This document shows positions 9,501 to 24,500 of a stretch of DNA of 64,000 nt, in pieces. The stretch is taken from contig NC_134366.1 of the NCBI RefSeq assembly GCF_035582795.1, positions 1,500,501 through 1,564,500 on the forward strand, written 5' to 3'. The DNA comes from Mycteria americana. Its lineage: Eukaryota > Chordata > Aves > Ciconiiformes > Ciconiidae. A program made the translations under genes and the position numbers. The notes below the pieces were generated by a model. The model was not told where the DNA came from and ran no database searches. It saw only the letters and a program-made list of their open reading frames with translations. Each line of letters opens with the position of its first letter. The first letter of the stretch is position 1.

Positions 9501-12500
9501 CCAAAGGTGCTGCAGCAGGTTCCCTCGCACACCCTATGGCCGAAATGTATTTATCCTCCTCTTCTTCTCCGCTCTGCTGCAGGTGGACCTCCCCAGCCGG
9601 AATTTAGCTCCGTTTTGGGGGAAGGTGGTCCTCCTGTCATCCTGCATCTCCGCAGGCCGGTGACGCTGGTGGGGCTTGGCGGTGAGCATGGGTGGTTTGG
9701 TGGGGTCGGGGTTTAGGGCCAGTGCGTTTGAACACCCCAATGATTTTGTTCACGTGACTTGGTATGGATTCAAAGAGTCTAAAACGTCAGGTTTTTGGTT
9801 GTGGCGATTACTACGGGTTTTTTTTTAACGTGCGTTGCGGCTGTGGAGACTCGTGGGCAGTTCAGTGTTCGTGCCGCTTTGGGACTTGATTGTTTTTTGC
9901 TTCTCGTAGGCGTCTGGATTCTATTTTCTGCTTTTCTCTAGGGAAAACGATCAATAACGTCGGTGCTCTCGGCACGAGGCCGAAGCTCCTGGCAAACGTG
10001 CTGCGGTTAAATTCGGGTCCTTTGAGTATGTTCTAATCCATCAGGGAGATGCTGATGGAAGGGAAAGGCTCGGTTTTACACCTGCATTTCCCTTTGAACG
10101 CTCCTCCCCTTCATTAAGGAGACTAATGATGGTCCCACGGGGTGCGAAATCGAGAGTAGTAAGGGAGAAACTTGCCTCTTGCTGCCTGAGCGTACCTGAG
10201 GGTTTTTCAGCTCCGCGCTTAAGCCTTGATGTCTCTGAAAAGTCGCTTTATTTAAAGAAAAATGCTCTTTGTGCTCCAAATTTGTCTCGGTCGTGGGAGG
10301 AGACCTTCACCTGCTCTCCGGCCAGTAAGTTATCAACCAAATTTCTCACTTGGGTTTGTTATTTTTGACATCGTTTTAGGACAATTCCCAGCTGGACCTG
10401 AACTCTCTGAGGCCAGTTGCTTGCAGTGGAGCCGAATTAAATGAGGTCGTTTATCTCTAGGTTGGGTATCTCCAGGAAGAAGATGTGGACCCCATGCAGC
10501 ACTGCCTGTTCCGCTCTTCTCTTGCCTTTTTCCTGCTCCACAGCGCGTTTTCAGTAACCGTTGCCCAGTTCTCTTAACAATGAAGCCTGAGGTTTGTAGC
10601 TTTGCTCTTGGAGAAGTCTTCTCCTCCCTGGTTTTTGGTACCCAGCTTTGGGTCTTCATATCATTGATGGGTTTTGAGGGAGGAGGACCTCTTGGCTTGT
10701 CCTTCTGCCCTGGATTCTTGTGCAGCTTCCACCCACCGCTCTGTCGTTCCTCCTTTTCCATCTGCTTGTGGTCCAGAAACGCGGGGTGCGGCAAAGGCAG
10801 GGTAGATCTGCAGTGTTTAGCTTCAGGGGAAATTCAAAAAAGGAGGAAAAAAAAAATAGGTCCACATTTTGGCTTCGAGCAGTTGAGGTCCCTGTGGTTT
10901 CTGCTAATTCAGATGCCTATAAATCAGAAAACCGTGCATTTTTCCAGGAGCTGGCCGGCTGTGAGCCTGCTGGGAATACTTTTCTCCTTTGGTTTTTGAA
11001 GTTTTAGGTCTGCGGATCGGTGGTGCTAGTCTACGGTGGAGTGACTAAGGCTGGAGTGGTGTGTGCGAATGGGACGGGGAAAGTCGTGGCCTCGGGATGC
11101 GTCCCTGGGAGGGTGTGCTCGAGCAGTTGGGTTTCTCAAAAATGAGGAAATTCAGCAGCTGTAGGCTACCCAGGCAATATATTTTGAGTTCCAAGTCGTT
11201 CCATGTACCTTTAGTCACCCGGACACGTGCACAAATAATTACACACACCACACTTAATATGCAAGAGCAGCTAATATATAAACTCAGCTCTCCTAAATGC
11301 TACGGTTAGGTGATCGTGCAGAAAAGAGACGGAGAAATCCCCGGTTTTTGAAAGGAGAAGGCTTTCAGATGGTTCTCTTGTCTTAATTGTTTCTAATTTT
11401 CCCTCTGCAATTTAATATTTTCCTTGCGGTGGCTCGAAGTGGGCTTAAAATGGATAGGTGACAGCCTTCCTTCGACGGCCTGTGTTAGCGATCCGTTGAC
11501 ATAATTCTAAATATAATTTGTTTGTGTGTATATTTAGACGGGGAGAGAGGATTTATAAACGCCTATTTTTAATAGACTTAGAAACGTAAAGAAACGTTAA
11601 CATGTTTGCCATATGTATTTGACCTTCGGCCCAAGTAACAGACTGGCTGCATTTTGTTGTTTAGGTGATTATTTAGATTTATTAAGGAGCCGAGCCGCGG
11701 TGTACCGGTGGAACTGTGCAGCTGCTTTGGTGCCACTTCCTCGGCGCTGCAGGAAGCGATTAGGAGCCGAAACGCTGCTCTCCAAAGGCTCGGATCATCG
11801 TCGGGGGTTTAACACCCGCGTCGGCGCAGGCACGTACCCCTGCAGGCAGGGCCATCAGGAGCAGTGATGCTCTTTACATTTCACCGCATCCCGGGCTATG
11901 CTTCGTTGTCCGTTTTCCTTCCCAGAACTGGTAGGATTCATTGAGAAAGAGTCTTGAGAAAGTCAAAGTGTGGCTCTGGTTTTTTGTAGGTTTTGTAGCA
12001 CACTTGCTGAAAAGGAATTCTCCCCCCCCCCGCCACTGACATTTTTCCTGACCTGTCCAATTTTTCTTTTTTTTTGTAAACTTCCATAAAAATGCTCCAT
12101 CCCTGCAGCAGCCCCGGGATCCATCCCAGAGGTTGCCATCCCTCAGAGCATCTCCCTGGGAGCCCCGGAGGCCGATGTGGAGCAGGACCTGAAATTCAAG
12201 AGAAACGGGGGCCAGGAGGCAGAATTTGACCCAAAATACCGACATGGGAGGAAGAGGCGTCGGGCTGGGTCTGGGGAAGGAGCTGGAGCCTGAGCGATGC
12301 TCAACCTTAAACACCATTTTCAGGACCGAACACAGATTCCCGCTGGCTTTACCCACCGTCACGCAAAGATTTTACCGTTTCCACAGCATCCCATTGCAGT
12401 TGTATTAGCGCCTTTCTATTGGAAATGCATCAGCGGAGGTTTTGCAGCTGGAAAGAAAAAGCGTGTTATTCTGAGTTAGCCGAAAACAATTATTTTTAAC

Positions 12501-15500
12501 ATTTACAGCCTTCTGTAGCGTCGATGTCCAACGGAAAAAACTCCAGAGCCTAATGCTTGGAGTTTGCTTGCGCAGCCCCTTCCCAACTTGCACTTTTATT
12601 GCAAATAAAGGTATAAAGGAGGATGAAGGAGCTTGAATTTATCTGTTCCTCCAGTAATTTCCCTGCCTGGTATCACCTTGTGTTTAGCATTGCCACAGCA
12701 ACCGGCCGCGATGTTGCAGAGCGATAGCGGGGTGCGGGTTTTCACTCATTAGCTCTCATTTCTTCTTGCCGTGTTAGGCTGGGTTTAATCGCGCTAAAAT
12801 AGTTTGATTTAAAGCGCTCGATTCTCCAGGAGTTGATGTGACAGGGTGCTTGGGTTTATTTTCTTTTATTGAATTGCGAGTGGCTCCCAAGATGTCTCCC
12901 GCTGCTGACTCAACCTGCCGGGCAGGTTTTGCAATAGAAGATTAAACTTCATCTATAATCGCGTAAGAAATAAATACGTTAAGGATTTTATATTAAAGCA
13001 GCAACCTTAAGCTTGGCTCGGGTGTTGCAACATTTTATTTACAACACCGAGACAGCAAAGTTTTTCGGGGTGCGTGGTGCCGGTTGCAGTTTCTACCCTT
13101 TGAAGTCTGAATTTAGGGACACCCGGTTTTGGGAAAGCGTCTTCTTGTTAAACTTGGGGTGAGCTTGGGGTAAGGACGGGACGTTTTGTGAGCGCAGCCT
13201 TCAGTATGGTGAATTATGGAAGCGTTTGGTGTTAAATGCGTGTCTGCGAATCAGAAGGTGATCTCGCTAGGCTGACTCAAGGTGAAAATGCACGCTACAA
13301 TTTAATGTTTTTACCTCCATGTGAAGCTTGTAGGATATATCTTTCGAGAACTTCTCCTGCTTGGGATGCAGGGGACAGGGCTGCTCCTGCCTGCTCTCTG
13401 TTTTGGGGAGAAGGGGATGCCGGGGACCGCTAAGGTGACACATCTCCTCGCCGGGCGTCGCGGGTGGCACGCATCCGACTGCGTCCCGGCGTGGGCAGTG
13501 CAGATGTTTCCACCTCCCCCAGTGACACCAGGCTCCTTGGGTCCTGGGAGACCTCCCCAAGGCCGCCAGCGGGGCCACCGGTGTGGTTACCCTTCTCCTG
13601 AAGCAGGTAGACTTCTGCAAGCCCAGCCTGCGTGCCGAAACAGAGAGAAATCTTTATTTGCGAGGCGTTTTAGGAGACAAAGATGACTTGCAGTGCCAGG
13701 GGGAGTATTTGTCATGCAGGCTTGGTGATGCCTTGATAAGGTCAGGTTAAGAATTTGCTTGCCCACGCAAGGCAAATCCCGCAGGTGAAGCGGGATGGTG
13801 ATACCTGCTGGAGGTCTGTTCCTGCTGACGGGCACAGGAGGTGAAGAAAAGGAACCCCCCCATGGTAGAAACCCCCATGTTTTCACCCAGTTCAGAAAAG
13901 CAGCAGGCGAGAAGTCGCCCGCAGAAGATGCGGCGTAGCCGGTGGGCTGCCCGGGGGTCCCGCTCAGCCCTGGGGAGCGAGTCCTTCCCCCCCTTGTGCC
14001 TGCCCTCCGAGGGAGGGGCATCGCCTTTCTGCTCTGTGGGGGTTTTTTTTCCCCTTTTTAGCACACAGACCTGATTACCCAGAGCCATTGCTCCGGTCAG
14101 ATGAAGCCTCAAAGTCTCTGCGTGTCCAGCAGATACGCGGCAGCCCCAGCTGCTGACTTCTCTGCCAAGAGTGAAGCCCTGTGCTGGTCTCCGGTAGTAA
14201 TGATCGTAAGTCAGCTTAGATATTTCTGATTATTATTTTTTTTTTTTTAAAATTCAGTATGTTTTCAGGTCCCTCGCCTTCCTGTGCTTCCCCTGTCGCT
14301 GCAGAGAAGTGCTTTAGAGAAGCGTTGGTATAACTTGAGCCTTGTATTTCGTGGAAGCTGGGTGTAGCCACTTGCTTTTCAGCAGGATTTAAACACTGAG
14401 ATTATTTTCCTGCTATCAAACATCTTTTAACTTAATTAGAGCAGTTCAGCTCAGCACATGCTGAACTTTTTCTGTGCAACCTGGTGATTGCATGGGATGG
14501 GGATTTGAGCAAAATTAAAAAACAAACCTGTTTTTTTTTCCTACTAATTCCACTAATTCCTTTTCCCTCCGAGCCTAGAAACGTTACCAGCGTACAGCCT
14601 GGCAGCGCCTGCAGATGCTGTGCCGCAGCAGACTCAAACGTGACCGTCCCCGCCGGGTTACGACAGGAGATGCCGTACGCGGAGAGGGAGTTTTGCAGAA
14701 GGCTGGCACTTGCTTTCTCTCCTTTTTTTAATCAACTCGGAGGGTCTTTACTATAAATCTGCAGCAGAGCGTTCAAAGATATTTGCTGCTTCTCGTGGTG
14801 GCAAGCGGTTTTGGCTTGCGGGGCCGGTATCCCCAGGGCATGCGGTGGAGGTAGCCGGGACGTGTAAGGCAAGCTTAGCGAGTCCTAAAAGCTGTTTTTG
14901 TGCTGGTATAAGAAATGCCTTGTTGCTTGGTTTTGTCGGGGCTTAAACCAACGCCAGAGTCTTGCTGCTGCAAACACTGCTTGTAGATGTTTTAAAATGT
15001 CTGTGGCCTGAAGAACCTGGAAAATAAGTAAAAGTGGGGGGGGGGGGGGGGGCAGATAAAAAGTTGGGAATGGGAATAACCGCTTTAGTGACTTGTTCAG
15101 GTTGCACACAGGCTGTTGCAGAGCTAGGAGCTGAGCCCGAGCTTTTAAGCCTGGCCTAACCCTGGCCATAGGAAGGAGGTTTTAATTTCAGCCTTTTTGA
15201 TTTGTTAGAAATTGTTCAGTGAGGTGGTGAAGGTGATTAGTGAAATAACGACCTGGCCTCGCACGCTGCAAGCAGCAGTGTGCTCTGATGCCGGGAATGC
15301 GCCGCGCCGGTTTGTAAAGCTGCTGTGGACTCTTGGTTTTAATGTGGTTTTGGGGTTTCTTTGTGCAACTCCTGGCTGTCCACCCCACCGGTGGTGCTCC
15401 ATGGGGAGAGAGCGATGTCAAACCATCCTGCATCTTCCCCTGCTTGCCTGCTGGAGGGGATAAGCCGGAGGTGATAAGCTGCATTTGTCTTGGATCCAAC

Positions 15501-18500
15501 CTCATCCTTCCCCAGGGGCGACCGTGGCCCTGGACGGACAGACGGCTCAGGGGTGTGCACACGTTTGAGGAGTTAATTGTGTCAAGTAGGGCGGATGCAG
15601 TTTAAGAGTACCTTGCATGTGCGAAACATTTCCTTTTGTTGCTGTTTGTGCCTGATCATGTCAAAAGGAGGTGATTTTTTGAGGCAGGGATTACCTGAAA
15701 AGTGACCCCATTTAAATTTTGTTGATGGGAGGATGCTAACTCTAAAATCTGCTGCTGAAATCTCTCCTTCCCTGCTTGGAGAGGAGGAGGAGGAGGAGGA
15801 GGAAGCTTTCCAGGGACTGATGCTCCCACGGTACTGAGCCAGAAGCCGTGGTTTCGAGTTAAGCTGTGGGTTTGTGCCCTCTCTTTTTGGCACCGTCTTC
15901 CGTCCCCTCCCTGCCTGTCCTCGTCCTTTCCCTCGCTGGTCGGTGCTCCGTCAGTAAATCCCTTGCCTGGCTGCCATGGGAACAGCATTGCTTATGATGA
16001 TTGCTGTCACGATTTCAGACTTGATTTCTTCTTTAGACATGCCCTGGCACTGAACAGAAAGGGGAGAGCAGGAACCGTGTGCGTGGTGGCGAGTTTGGGA
16101 ATTCCCGGGCAGTTGTGGGGAAGGAGCAGGGTCCTGCGACGCTTTTATTGGAGCAGAAGACTGGAGACCGCTGGAAATTGGTTTCTTCTTAACCGGGTCT
16201 TTTTCCTGAAGCAGAAGATCCTAGCTTCTCTCAAACGCTAATATTGTTAACACATAGATAGCTAAATAGTCAGTACGTGAAGCTTTGGCCAAAAAAACCG
16301 CCAGAACCTCAGCCTGTGGCTTTTCACATGCTCCTGCCAATGTCTGTTTTCTCTGACCCAATTTCCTTTGCAAAAGGAGCAGCAGCAAAAGCAAATTGTT
16401 TTCAAAAATCATCCTTTTCCCCCTTTATTTCTTGCCTTTCTCTTTAGGGTTGGTCGCTGTCGAGTGGACCTGCCCTGGGAAGGGTCTGCAATGGGCTCCG
16501 CTGGACCCAGGGCTTAATTCATAGCTTGGGCAGAAGTCCCTTCGCCGGCGCTGCCAGCTGGCAAAGAACCGGCATTTTAGCTCGTGCCATTTTTTTTTTT
16601 AGCCTATATTTTCCCCAGCTGCGGAGAACCGAGTGTAAATGCTCATAGTAAAAATTTATAGCGCTATAAGTTTTCCATATTATGTTGTAATGCTTCTTGA
16701 ATCTGTTCTCGGTGGCTCTCCTCCAGCCCGATGAGAAACGGGACCCCGGGCTGGCCCGAAGCGGAAGCTACAGCAGTTGAGTTTCTTAATCTCCTTCACG
16801 CCTGCTGTTGAAACGGCTCGTGTCCGGGTTTTTTCTCGATTTATAAAGTTCATTTCAGGGGGGTGTATTAGGAGGGAGCGTTCACCGATGATTACGGGTG
16901 ACTCCATAATCTATGTTAAAAGAAAAATCGCTTTCTGGCATACTTGTGACTGCGCAGGATGTCACTCAGCCCTTAGCATTTTTCTAAATGAAAGAAGGAA
17001 TATTTATTTTCGGTCTATTCAGCTACTTGTTTTCCTGGCGTGTTCAATCTTCTTCTTTCATATTTCAGCACAGGAAAAGTGATGTCTCTTCCCCCGCTCC
17101 AAACTTACAACTCCAAACCCAGAGAAAATGTTGTATAAACCAGGAAATGCTGGTTTAGGAAAGCAGGGGATGGGAGAGCTGGACCTGGGGGACGTGCCGC
17201 AGGGACAGGTATATGCTTACAGCTACCTTGACCTCATTTTCTAGAGAGCTTGGCGTGGTTTCAAGCTTCTGTTTAAATAAGAATGTTTGATAGTGATTTC
17301 TCCCCTCCCCGGCTGTGCTTTAGCCTTTCCTCTGTCCGGGGCTTTTTGGGGGAAGGAGCAGGATTGTCTATTAACTTCCCTGCTTTTTTTTCTGGTTGTA
17401 CATTATCCAGTTGTGGTGCAGTATTTTTGGGAGCAGGGACATGTTTGGGTACTAAAAGCATTAAAAGTGCTCTGTACAAAAGATTTCACAGCAATTTAGC
17501 ACCGTATTTCAGTTAATCATAGGGACCCCGCTGCACATTTGTCCTTGTTTTTTATCTCTAGCCAGCCACATTAGAGACTAATAAACCGAGTGGGCAATAG
17601 CACTTCAGACCTGTGAGTATTTTATCGAATCGTTCGGTTTCGAGGATGGCGGGAGCAGAATGAGAACAGCAGCGAGTGCACTTTATCTACCGCATCGTGG
17701 TGCACGGCGGCGGCAGAAGCCCAGAGGTGCAGCCCTCCGTCGCCGGCCGGGCAGCGGTGAAATCTGCCTCGATATTTCCTTTTTGGCTTTAGGATCTTGC
17801 TGGAACTGCAAATTCCCACCTGAGGTGTTAATTTGTTGTGTGGCCTTCTGGTTTGCTTAGCCCTGGTGTTGTGGATGAAGGTTGGTGGATCCATGAGCAG
17901 CTACGGAAGACCATCTACATCCCCATGCTGGCCGGACATTTCTGGCTAACCCGGCCTGAGCGAAACACTCTGGAGGTTGGGATTTCCTCCGGTTGAGTGC
18001 TGAGGTTTTGCATTTTGTTTCCTTTCTTCAGAAAGAAAGGTAATTGCCGAGGCAGGTAGGCTTTCAGATGGAGCTATGCTAATGCCTGCACAATACCCCA
18101 TCGTCAGCTTAAAGCAAGGTGTGCTGAGTGCCTGCTGGGGCTGGGGCTTTTTAGGCTTGCAGGGTTGTTAGTCTTGCAGATGTTTAGATAAGAAGAGCTT
18201 TAGGCTTCCAGATTTTTCTCTCTTAAGAAGAAGAAAATGAAAAAAAAAAAAAAAGAGAAGACCTATGGGAGGTGAGGCTCTTCAAGTTTTGTCTTAATGC
18301 AGACCAGCATTTGTCCTTTAGACTTCAGAAGCCTGAAGGCATTTTTTTTTTGTTTGCTTTTTTAGCATAAGCAAAGCCTGTGTATAGTTCAGATTACAGC
18401 GTGGGTTACATCTTAAAAAGGAGAGAAGTCTCATTCATGTCAAGCTGTTTAAGCATCTAAGAAATGCTGGAGCTGCTGAACCTCAAAATTAAAATACAAC

Positions 18501-21500
18501 CTTATTTTTTATTAACGTGCCCGTGACAAACCTGAGACCTTTCCGTGAGTAAGAAAACTGAAGGAATAAAAACATGGAAAAAGAATGATATATAAGGCCA
18601 TTGATAAATTTTAAATATAAAGAATTTTGGTAGAAATGTGGGTCCGTAGACTTAAAAAAACCTTTCCTGCAAATACAAACTCCTCTGTATGGCGTGGGGT
18701 TTTGGGATTTACTTGCTGCCGCGGTTGCTGTTGGGTGCGATTGTGCATTTGTGGGGTGTGTGCAAGCACACCTTGCTGTTACCTGACTGATATTTGTCAT
18801 TAGTTGATCAGATCTGACTGGCAAAATTGTTCGTTTAATTTTCACTTTAGGAGCAGACTGATTTTTATTGTTTTTTTAAATGCTAATACATAGGGCTGCT
18901 GTCGATAAATAAAAGATGGTACAGTTCCTTGTATTTTTTTTTTTTTAATTTATTAACCACTCGTTTGTAGAGGTCTTCAGTTTTGCTTTGAGTTTTATTT
19001 TGGGTTTTAACAAGCCCTTTCTCTTGACGTTCACAGAAATGAGCCAGTGAGTGCATGAATTCAATGCTAATTTTAATAACAGTCTTCCTTTTATGTACCT
19101 GCAGATAGCAAGGTGCAGCCGCAGGGAAGCAAGTGGGATTGCTCTAAACCTCTGGGGCTGAAATCCTGCTGGAAAACCTTCGGGTTGTGTGTTTGGATGG
19201 ATCCCCAGCTCGCGTACGCTCTTGTTGTGCCGGGTCTCCTGCGTGCCAGCTCCTTCCTCAGGCTCGTAACGTGGGGATTTTATGTAACTGCAAACCCAGT
19301 GTGGGAGGAATTTGGCAAAAGGTTTTTGAGCGAACAGCAATGCGTTCACTAATTTTGGAAATCTATTTATATTTTTTTGAGACGGGGCGAAGGAAGAGGC
19401 TGTAAATGGAAATGTGATCCATAACCCAAGCCAGCTACCTCCTTTATTAAGGTTGACCTGCGCAAGGGCACCCGTAGCGAGGTGGGACGACTTTCTGCTG
19501 CCCACGGCTGCTTTAGCTGGTGATGGAGGGGTAATTCAGGAGGGACAAGCCCTTGGGCATAACTGGCTGAAATACCGCTGCAGAGAGAGGATGCTACTAT
19601 TCCCTCTCTGAGAAGAAATACTTCTCTGTCCACTAGAAATTAAATTGTTCATCATCGAGGGCTATACAAGATACATTATCAGTAATGTCACATCTACTTC
19701 GTTCTTACATATTTTACGTTAAACAACCACTTAAATTCATGCAACAGTTTCTTCTGTTTGGTCCCTGCTTAACTGTTTTCTGATATTTTGATTTCTCACT
19801 TGCCACCCTTTAAGCTGCTCAAATTTTAGCAGTTTCTCCCCCCAAGGGCAGACAAGTCTCGCTACCAAGTGGCTTTAGAGCAGCAAGATCACCCAGTTCC
19901 TAATGCAGCTGGCTTTCTCCTGCAAGATTTTCCCTGGGTTTTGAAGGATCTCAACTAGCTTTTTTCCCCCTTCAATGTATTGCAGTTCTCTTGCCTGCTT
20001 TGATCGCCCCGTGCAGAAGCCGGCGCTCTGCCGTCCGCCTTCGTGGAGCGGCTGTTTCGAGGTGGCAGATGCTGAGGCTGCTCTACCAACCTGGCGTCTT
20101 GTCCAGGAAATTTACTGCTGTGGCTGCGAGCTTTGAGCAGGACGTGAGCTTAGAGCTGGCCCGGATCGTGCCGTGACTCCTGCTGTTTTGTAGGCATGCC
20201 CTCTTGGAAGGGAAAATTTTATTCTTAGCTTTCAGTTTTTGGAGACCTCTACTTTGTGTACTTGCCAGCATTTGAGCTTAATATTGGTTTTATGCAATGC
20301 TTCAGCAACAAGAGCAAAAATGGATTGTTAAGAGGAATTAGTTACTTCCTTTACTCCTACAACAGGTTATTAATTATGAATACTAAACTTCATTACCTGT
20401 CTCCCAATATATAGCTACTTAAATCCGTGTTCTTATGTATAAAGAGACATTTCTTTTTGGTTTAGGACCACCAGCTTTCATCTGTTGGTTGTTATTCTGT
20501 GCTGTATCACAACACATTTGGTTATGAAAGCCTTGAAAATCTTCATAGAATCATTTAGATCATCGAGTCCAGTGTTCACGTTGGGTCTTGTTGGGTCTTG
20601 GCTACACTAGACCTCAGCGCTGTTCTCACTCCTTGTAAACGCGTTTTACACTCAAAATGTGTGACTGTCAACAGCGTTGGTGTCACTAAAACTCCACTTT
20701 CTGTGATCCTAAAGATGAAACCTCCTTTTAGGCAGTAATTCATGTCAAAGTGCTGTTCTTAGAGGGCTTCTGACCTCCTCTGCATCAGCAGTATTTTGAA
20801 TTCATGGCTTGCTTAACCCCGTTAAATCGCATATGTGCCCTCGTGTACTCCACAGCTTGCGTAAACTCATGACTCATGTTTCCTCAATGAAAACAAACCC
20901 TGTTCTTGCTGCTCTGAGAATGATTTATAGCCTATTAATAAGCTTTATCAATGGGACGTGAGCCTTTGTAGAGGCAGGAGTATGTTACTGCTGGTGATAG
21001 GTCTTCCTAGCAGGTTGCTCCTAATTCTCTGTTGATGATAGTTTAAATGGGGAAATAGATGGTTATTGCCGTGCCGTCACCGCGTCGGGTCCCTGCCTGG
21101 GTTACGCAGAAACTGAGAGTTTTGGCTTTCTTTTCCAGAAACTGATACTTCTCGATGAGCTGACGTTTGAAGTAAAATCTGTGAACCTTTTCTGCAAGAA
21201 ATCTTTCACCGTGTCACCGTGACCACGCCAAATTATGGCTCAAAAGCTGATTAAATTTAGCAAAAGTCCAGATGAAAACTACCCCTGTATCTGTAAGGTA
21301 GATAGGGAAAAGGCTGTCTGCATGCAAATGTAAAGGTTAGAGCACTGGAGAATGCTTTTGGACTTCTAGTAGAGGAAATAACCGATAAAACAGATGAGCT
21401 GTTGACATCTCGGTTAAGGCGTATCGGTAACTGCTGAAACTTCTACGTCTGCTTCTGAATTTTTCCTGTGGGGGCTGAGAAACTCGCTGAAGCTCTCCCA

Positions 21501-24500
21501 GGTATGGGGCAGCGCAAGACGAGAGTAGTCGTCTTCTTGTTCCTTCTCCTCCCTTGTAGGAGAAACTGCTTTGCTCGTGGTATGGGAGTGAAGAACTTAG
21601 GGAAGCAAAGAAAAGTTGGGCTTTCCCGGTGGCTCAGCGTTGGCAGGTTGGGTTGGGATCAAGGTAATGCTCCAAATTAGTTCATTGTCGAGTGGCTAGC
21701 TTCCAGAGTACTGACTAATTAATTCTAAGTGTCGTGGTAAATAGCCAGGGCCGCAGATCCATAGCAGGGCATGCAGCAATAAGGTGTTCATAAGTATCTT
21801 TCATTTCTGGCGAGGAGAGAGGCAGATACTTTCACTGTTTCTGGGCTGCTAAGGAAAATACTAAAATTGAAAGAAAACCGAATACAGCTTCCTACATCTC
21901 ATTTTCAAGATTTTTATAGCTGTGTTACCTCTGCAGTGTCTGTTGAAATAAGGCTCTGGCTGGTTTGCAGACCCTCAGAAGACAACACCAAGACAGCAGT
22001 TTGCTCAAAAAATGTTTGCTCTGTCAAAGTCCGTGCAGAATTTTCAGCGTTGAAATTATTGAGCTTCGAAACTCTGCCCTGCTCCCCTTCAGAGGTGGTT
22101 GGCGTGTCTGCTTGACCGTTGGGTGCTGTTGGTAGGCAGGGACATCTCTTGCAGCAGGATCATTTGTAGGGTTGGTGTTACCCTCGCTCTGCCTCCCCGG
22201 GTCCGTCCCGTTTGCAGTGCCAGAGATCTAACGTTACGTTTCTTGTTTCTGCCTGATGTTTACGCCTTCTTTTTATGTTTTCTTTTGCATGTTTTCTCGA
22301 CTGGATTGCAATAGAGAAGAAGAAAATGAGGTGAGTAAACCCGATTTCTTTCTTGATGTAGCTCCCGAGACATGTGTTAGCCCAACCTGCTTAGTCTGAC
22401 CTATAGATTTCTTTGAGTCGAGAGAGACTGAGGGTCCAGATAAAGCAAACGGGTGTTATTCTGGGCTGCCTCTAGTTCAGTGGTTAAATCCAGGAAAGAA
22501 GGGAACCTCCTTCAGTACCACTTCTGCCATCTACACCCAGGGATGCGACAGCAGAGCGCAACGGTGCCCTTGAGTCATTCGGTGTAGGTAGATGGTGCTT
22601 TCTGCACCGCGAGAAGACGATTATTTAAGGACTTAATCTGTGAAAAAAATTAGTTTTGCTATATATGGCTCAACGAATTTAAGGGGAAAGGAGAAAACTT
22701 GGAGGGACTGGGAAAGTTTATAATATCCCAGCGTAGGAACGACTGCTGCTAATAATTTTTGATGCTGTGGGACCGTATCTGCTCTAGTTGTGGTGGTGAA
22801 CATACTGTGTGTCCTCCCTGTGTTCCCGCGAATTGAGAGCTGCAGGAGCTGCAGTGTCGTGTACCTCTGCTGAATGTGCGGAGTGCACTCCGATCGCCTT
22901 TTTCTTTCTGCAAAATAGCCACAGCAATGTTTTGGGGAACGTTCCCTTTCTGTAAAACATTAAAGGAAGGAGAACTGCTTTTCTACTAGAGAGCTTTTGC
23001 CAGTAATTGCTACCTATTAAATTTCAAGAGCTACCTGTGGAGTATGTTTAAAATTCTGTAAGTCATGTTTTGTTAAACTTGGTGTTATTTAAGAAAAAAA
23101 ATCCCTGAAGGGGTGAACACGTGAGGGTGAAACATCTGTGCTGAAATGTATCGTCTCTGCTGAATAGGCTGTGAAACGGGGAGGAGCAGAAGCTTAGCAG
23201 CTCCTTTTTTGCCTTCAAGTCCTGTGTTTTGTGCAAAGGTGGATGTATCCAAACCCCGTTATTCACCTGTGAGCTCAGATTTCCGATCTGTTGCGCTTGA
23301 AGTTAGAAAGATTTTGATCAAAACATCAAGACATTTCCGTAACTGAATTTTGCACGTAAAATAATTTCACAGAAGTTCTAGCAAGAAGGAGAACCCTTGA
23401 ATGCTGATGCACTGTATTTATTATATTTTTACTATATTTTAATGTAAATATACACAGACAAATTATTTTTTAATATATAATTGGCATAATAGGTGAATCC
23501 AATCTCTGATAAGAATTTGGATTCGGATTTGTGGAGACTCCTTCCTTTAGACATCAGGGTATGGATGAAGATAGGAACCTGATCTCTTACTTTTCCGTTG
23601 TCCCAAGACATATACACAGCTCAGGCGTAAAAAGGTGTGGATTTCTGGTCACGTAGGGATAATAATTGACCCAGCAAACCCACAAAACGATCTTTCCTTG
23701 CTCTTCGGGAGGCTGAGCCTGGCATCCTACAGGAGGGTGGTCTCAGTAGCATTCAGATACCTAGAAACTCGTACCAAACGGGCCGAACGCTTAATTTTGT
23801 CCTGTATGCTCCCGTGAATTAGTTTATCTACACTCGTGTATTAGTCTCTGGATCACTTCTGATGTGTGGATTCTTTTGAAAACAGGGATAGTATTTTCAG
23901 CCTGGCTTTCTGGAGATGGTTGTGAGACAGTCGTGGAGAGAGGAATGTGTTTCAGAGCTGGGCAAGCGTGTGGACATGCACTTTTTTCCAAGGTCACCAT
24001 TTGGGTGCCCTTTTAGCCACGGCACTCGTTTAAAAGCATCCATGAAATGGCACCCATATAAATAACACCCATTTAAAAGGAGTGCTTTTTATTTTTTGCA
24101 CCCCTTTTTTCCAGAACGCAGCTAATCGTCTGCTGGTGAAGATCGAATGTCGTGTATGGTGCTGGGTTGGGTAGCCAAGGCTAGTCACGAGGAGACCGTG
24201 ACATGCTTTTCACAATTAAAATAAAACCCCGTGTGTTTCATCCAAAATGAGGGTATTTTTGTATATATGATGTCCAAGGGTGCGAATAGAATGAGATGGG
24301 GTTTCCATTCCACCAACGTCTTATTTAATAATTTACTATGGTGCCTTTAGCCTGAGCAGCTATGCATTGTTTTACAAAAGTTAAAGGATAACAAAGTACG
24401 TAATAATTCACAGTGGGTTGCGGGAAACCGCTGCTGCTGCCAAAGATGTGTTCATGCAACAGTTATGGGAGTAAAACCCAGCTCTGTACAGTTTTTATAC

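Larger units (their letters stand above)
6550..22314. other. SETD2: SETD2 intron 1
   Basis: This is the longest intron (15.8 kb). Its first 2 kb are GC-rich and probably part of the promoter-proximal CpG region. It contains a 17-nt C run (7364-7380), a CR1 fragment (8766-8900), a 17-nt G run (15036-15052), a GGA microsatellite (15778-15803), A/T runs (for example 18239-18254 and 18940-18948) and a doubtful CR1 scrap near 20543. The open frames inside it show no family match. The 3' end is pyrimidine-rich (22261-22300). Confidence 0.85.

Noticed and set aside
10333-10794. A 153-codon, lysine-rich minus-strand frame in intron 1
   Set aside because: No recognised domain and a length consistent with chance.
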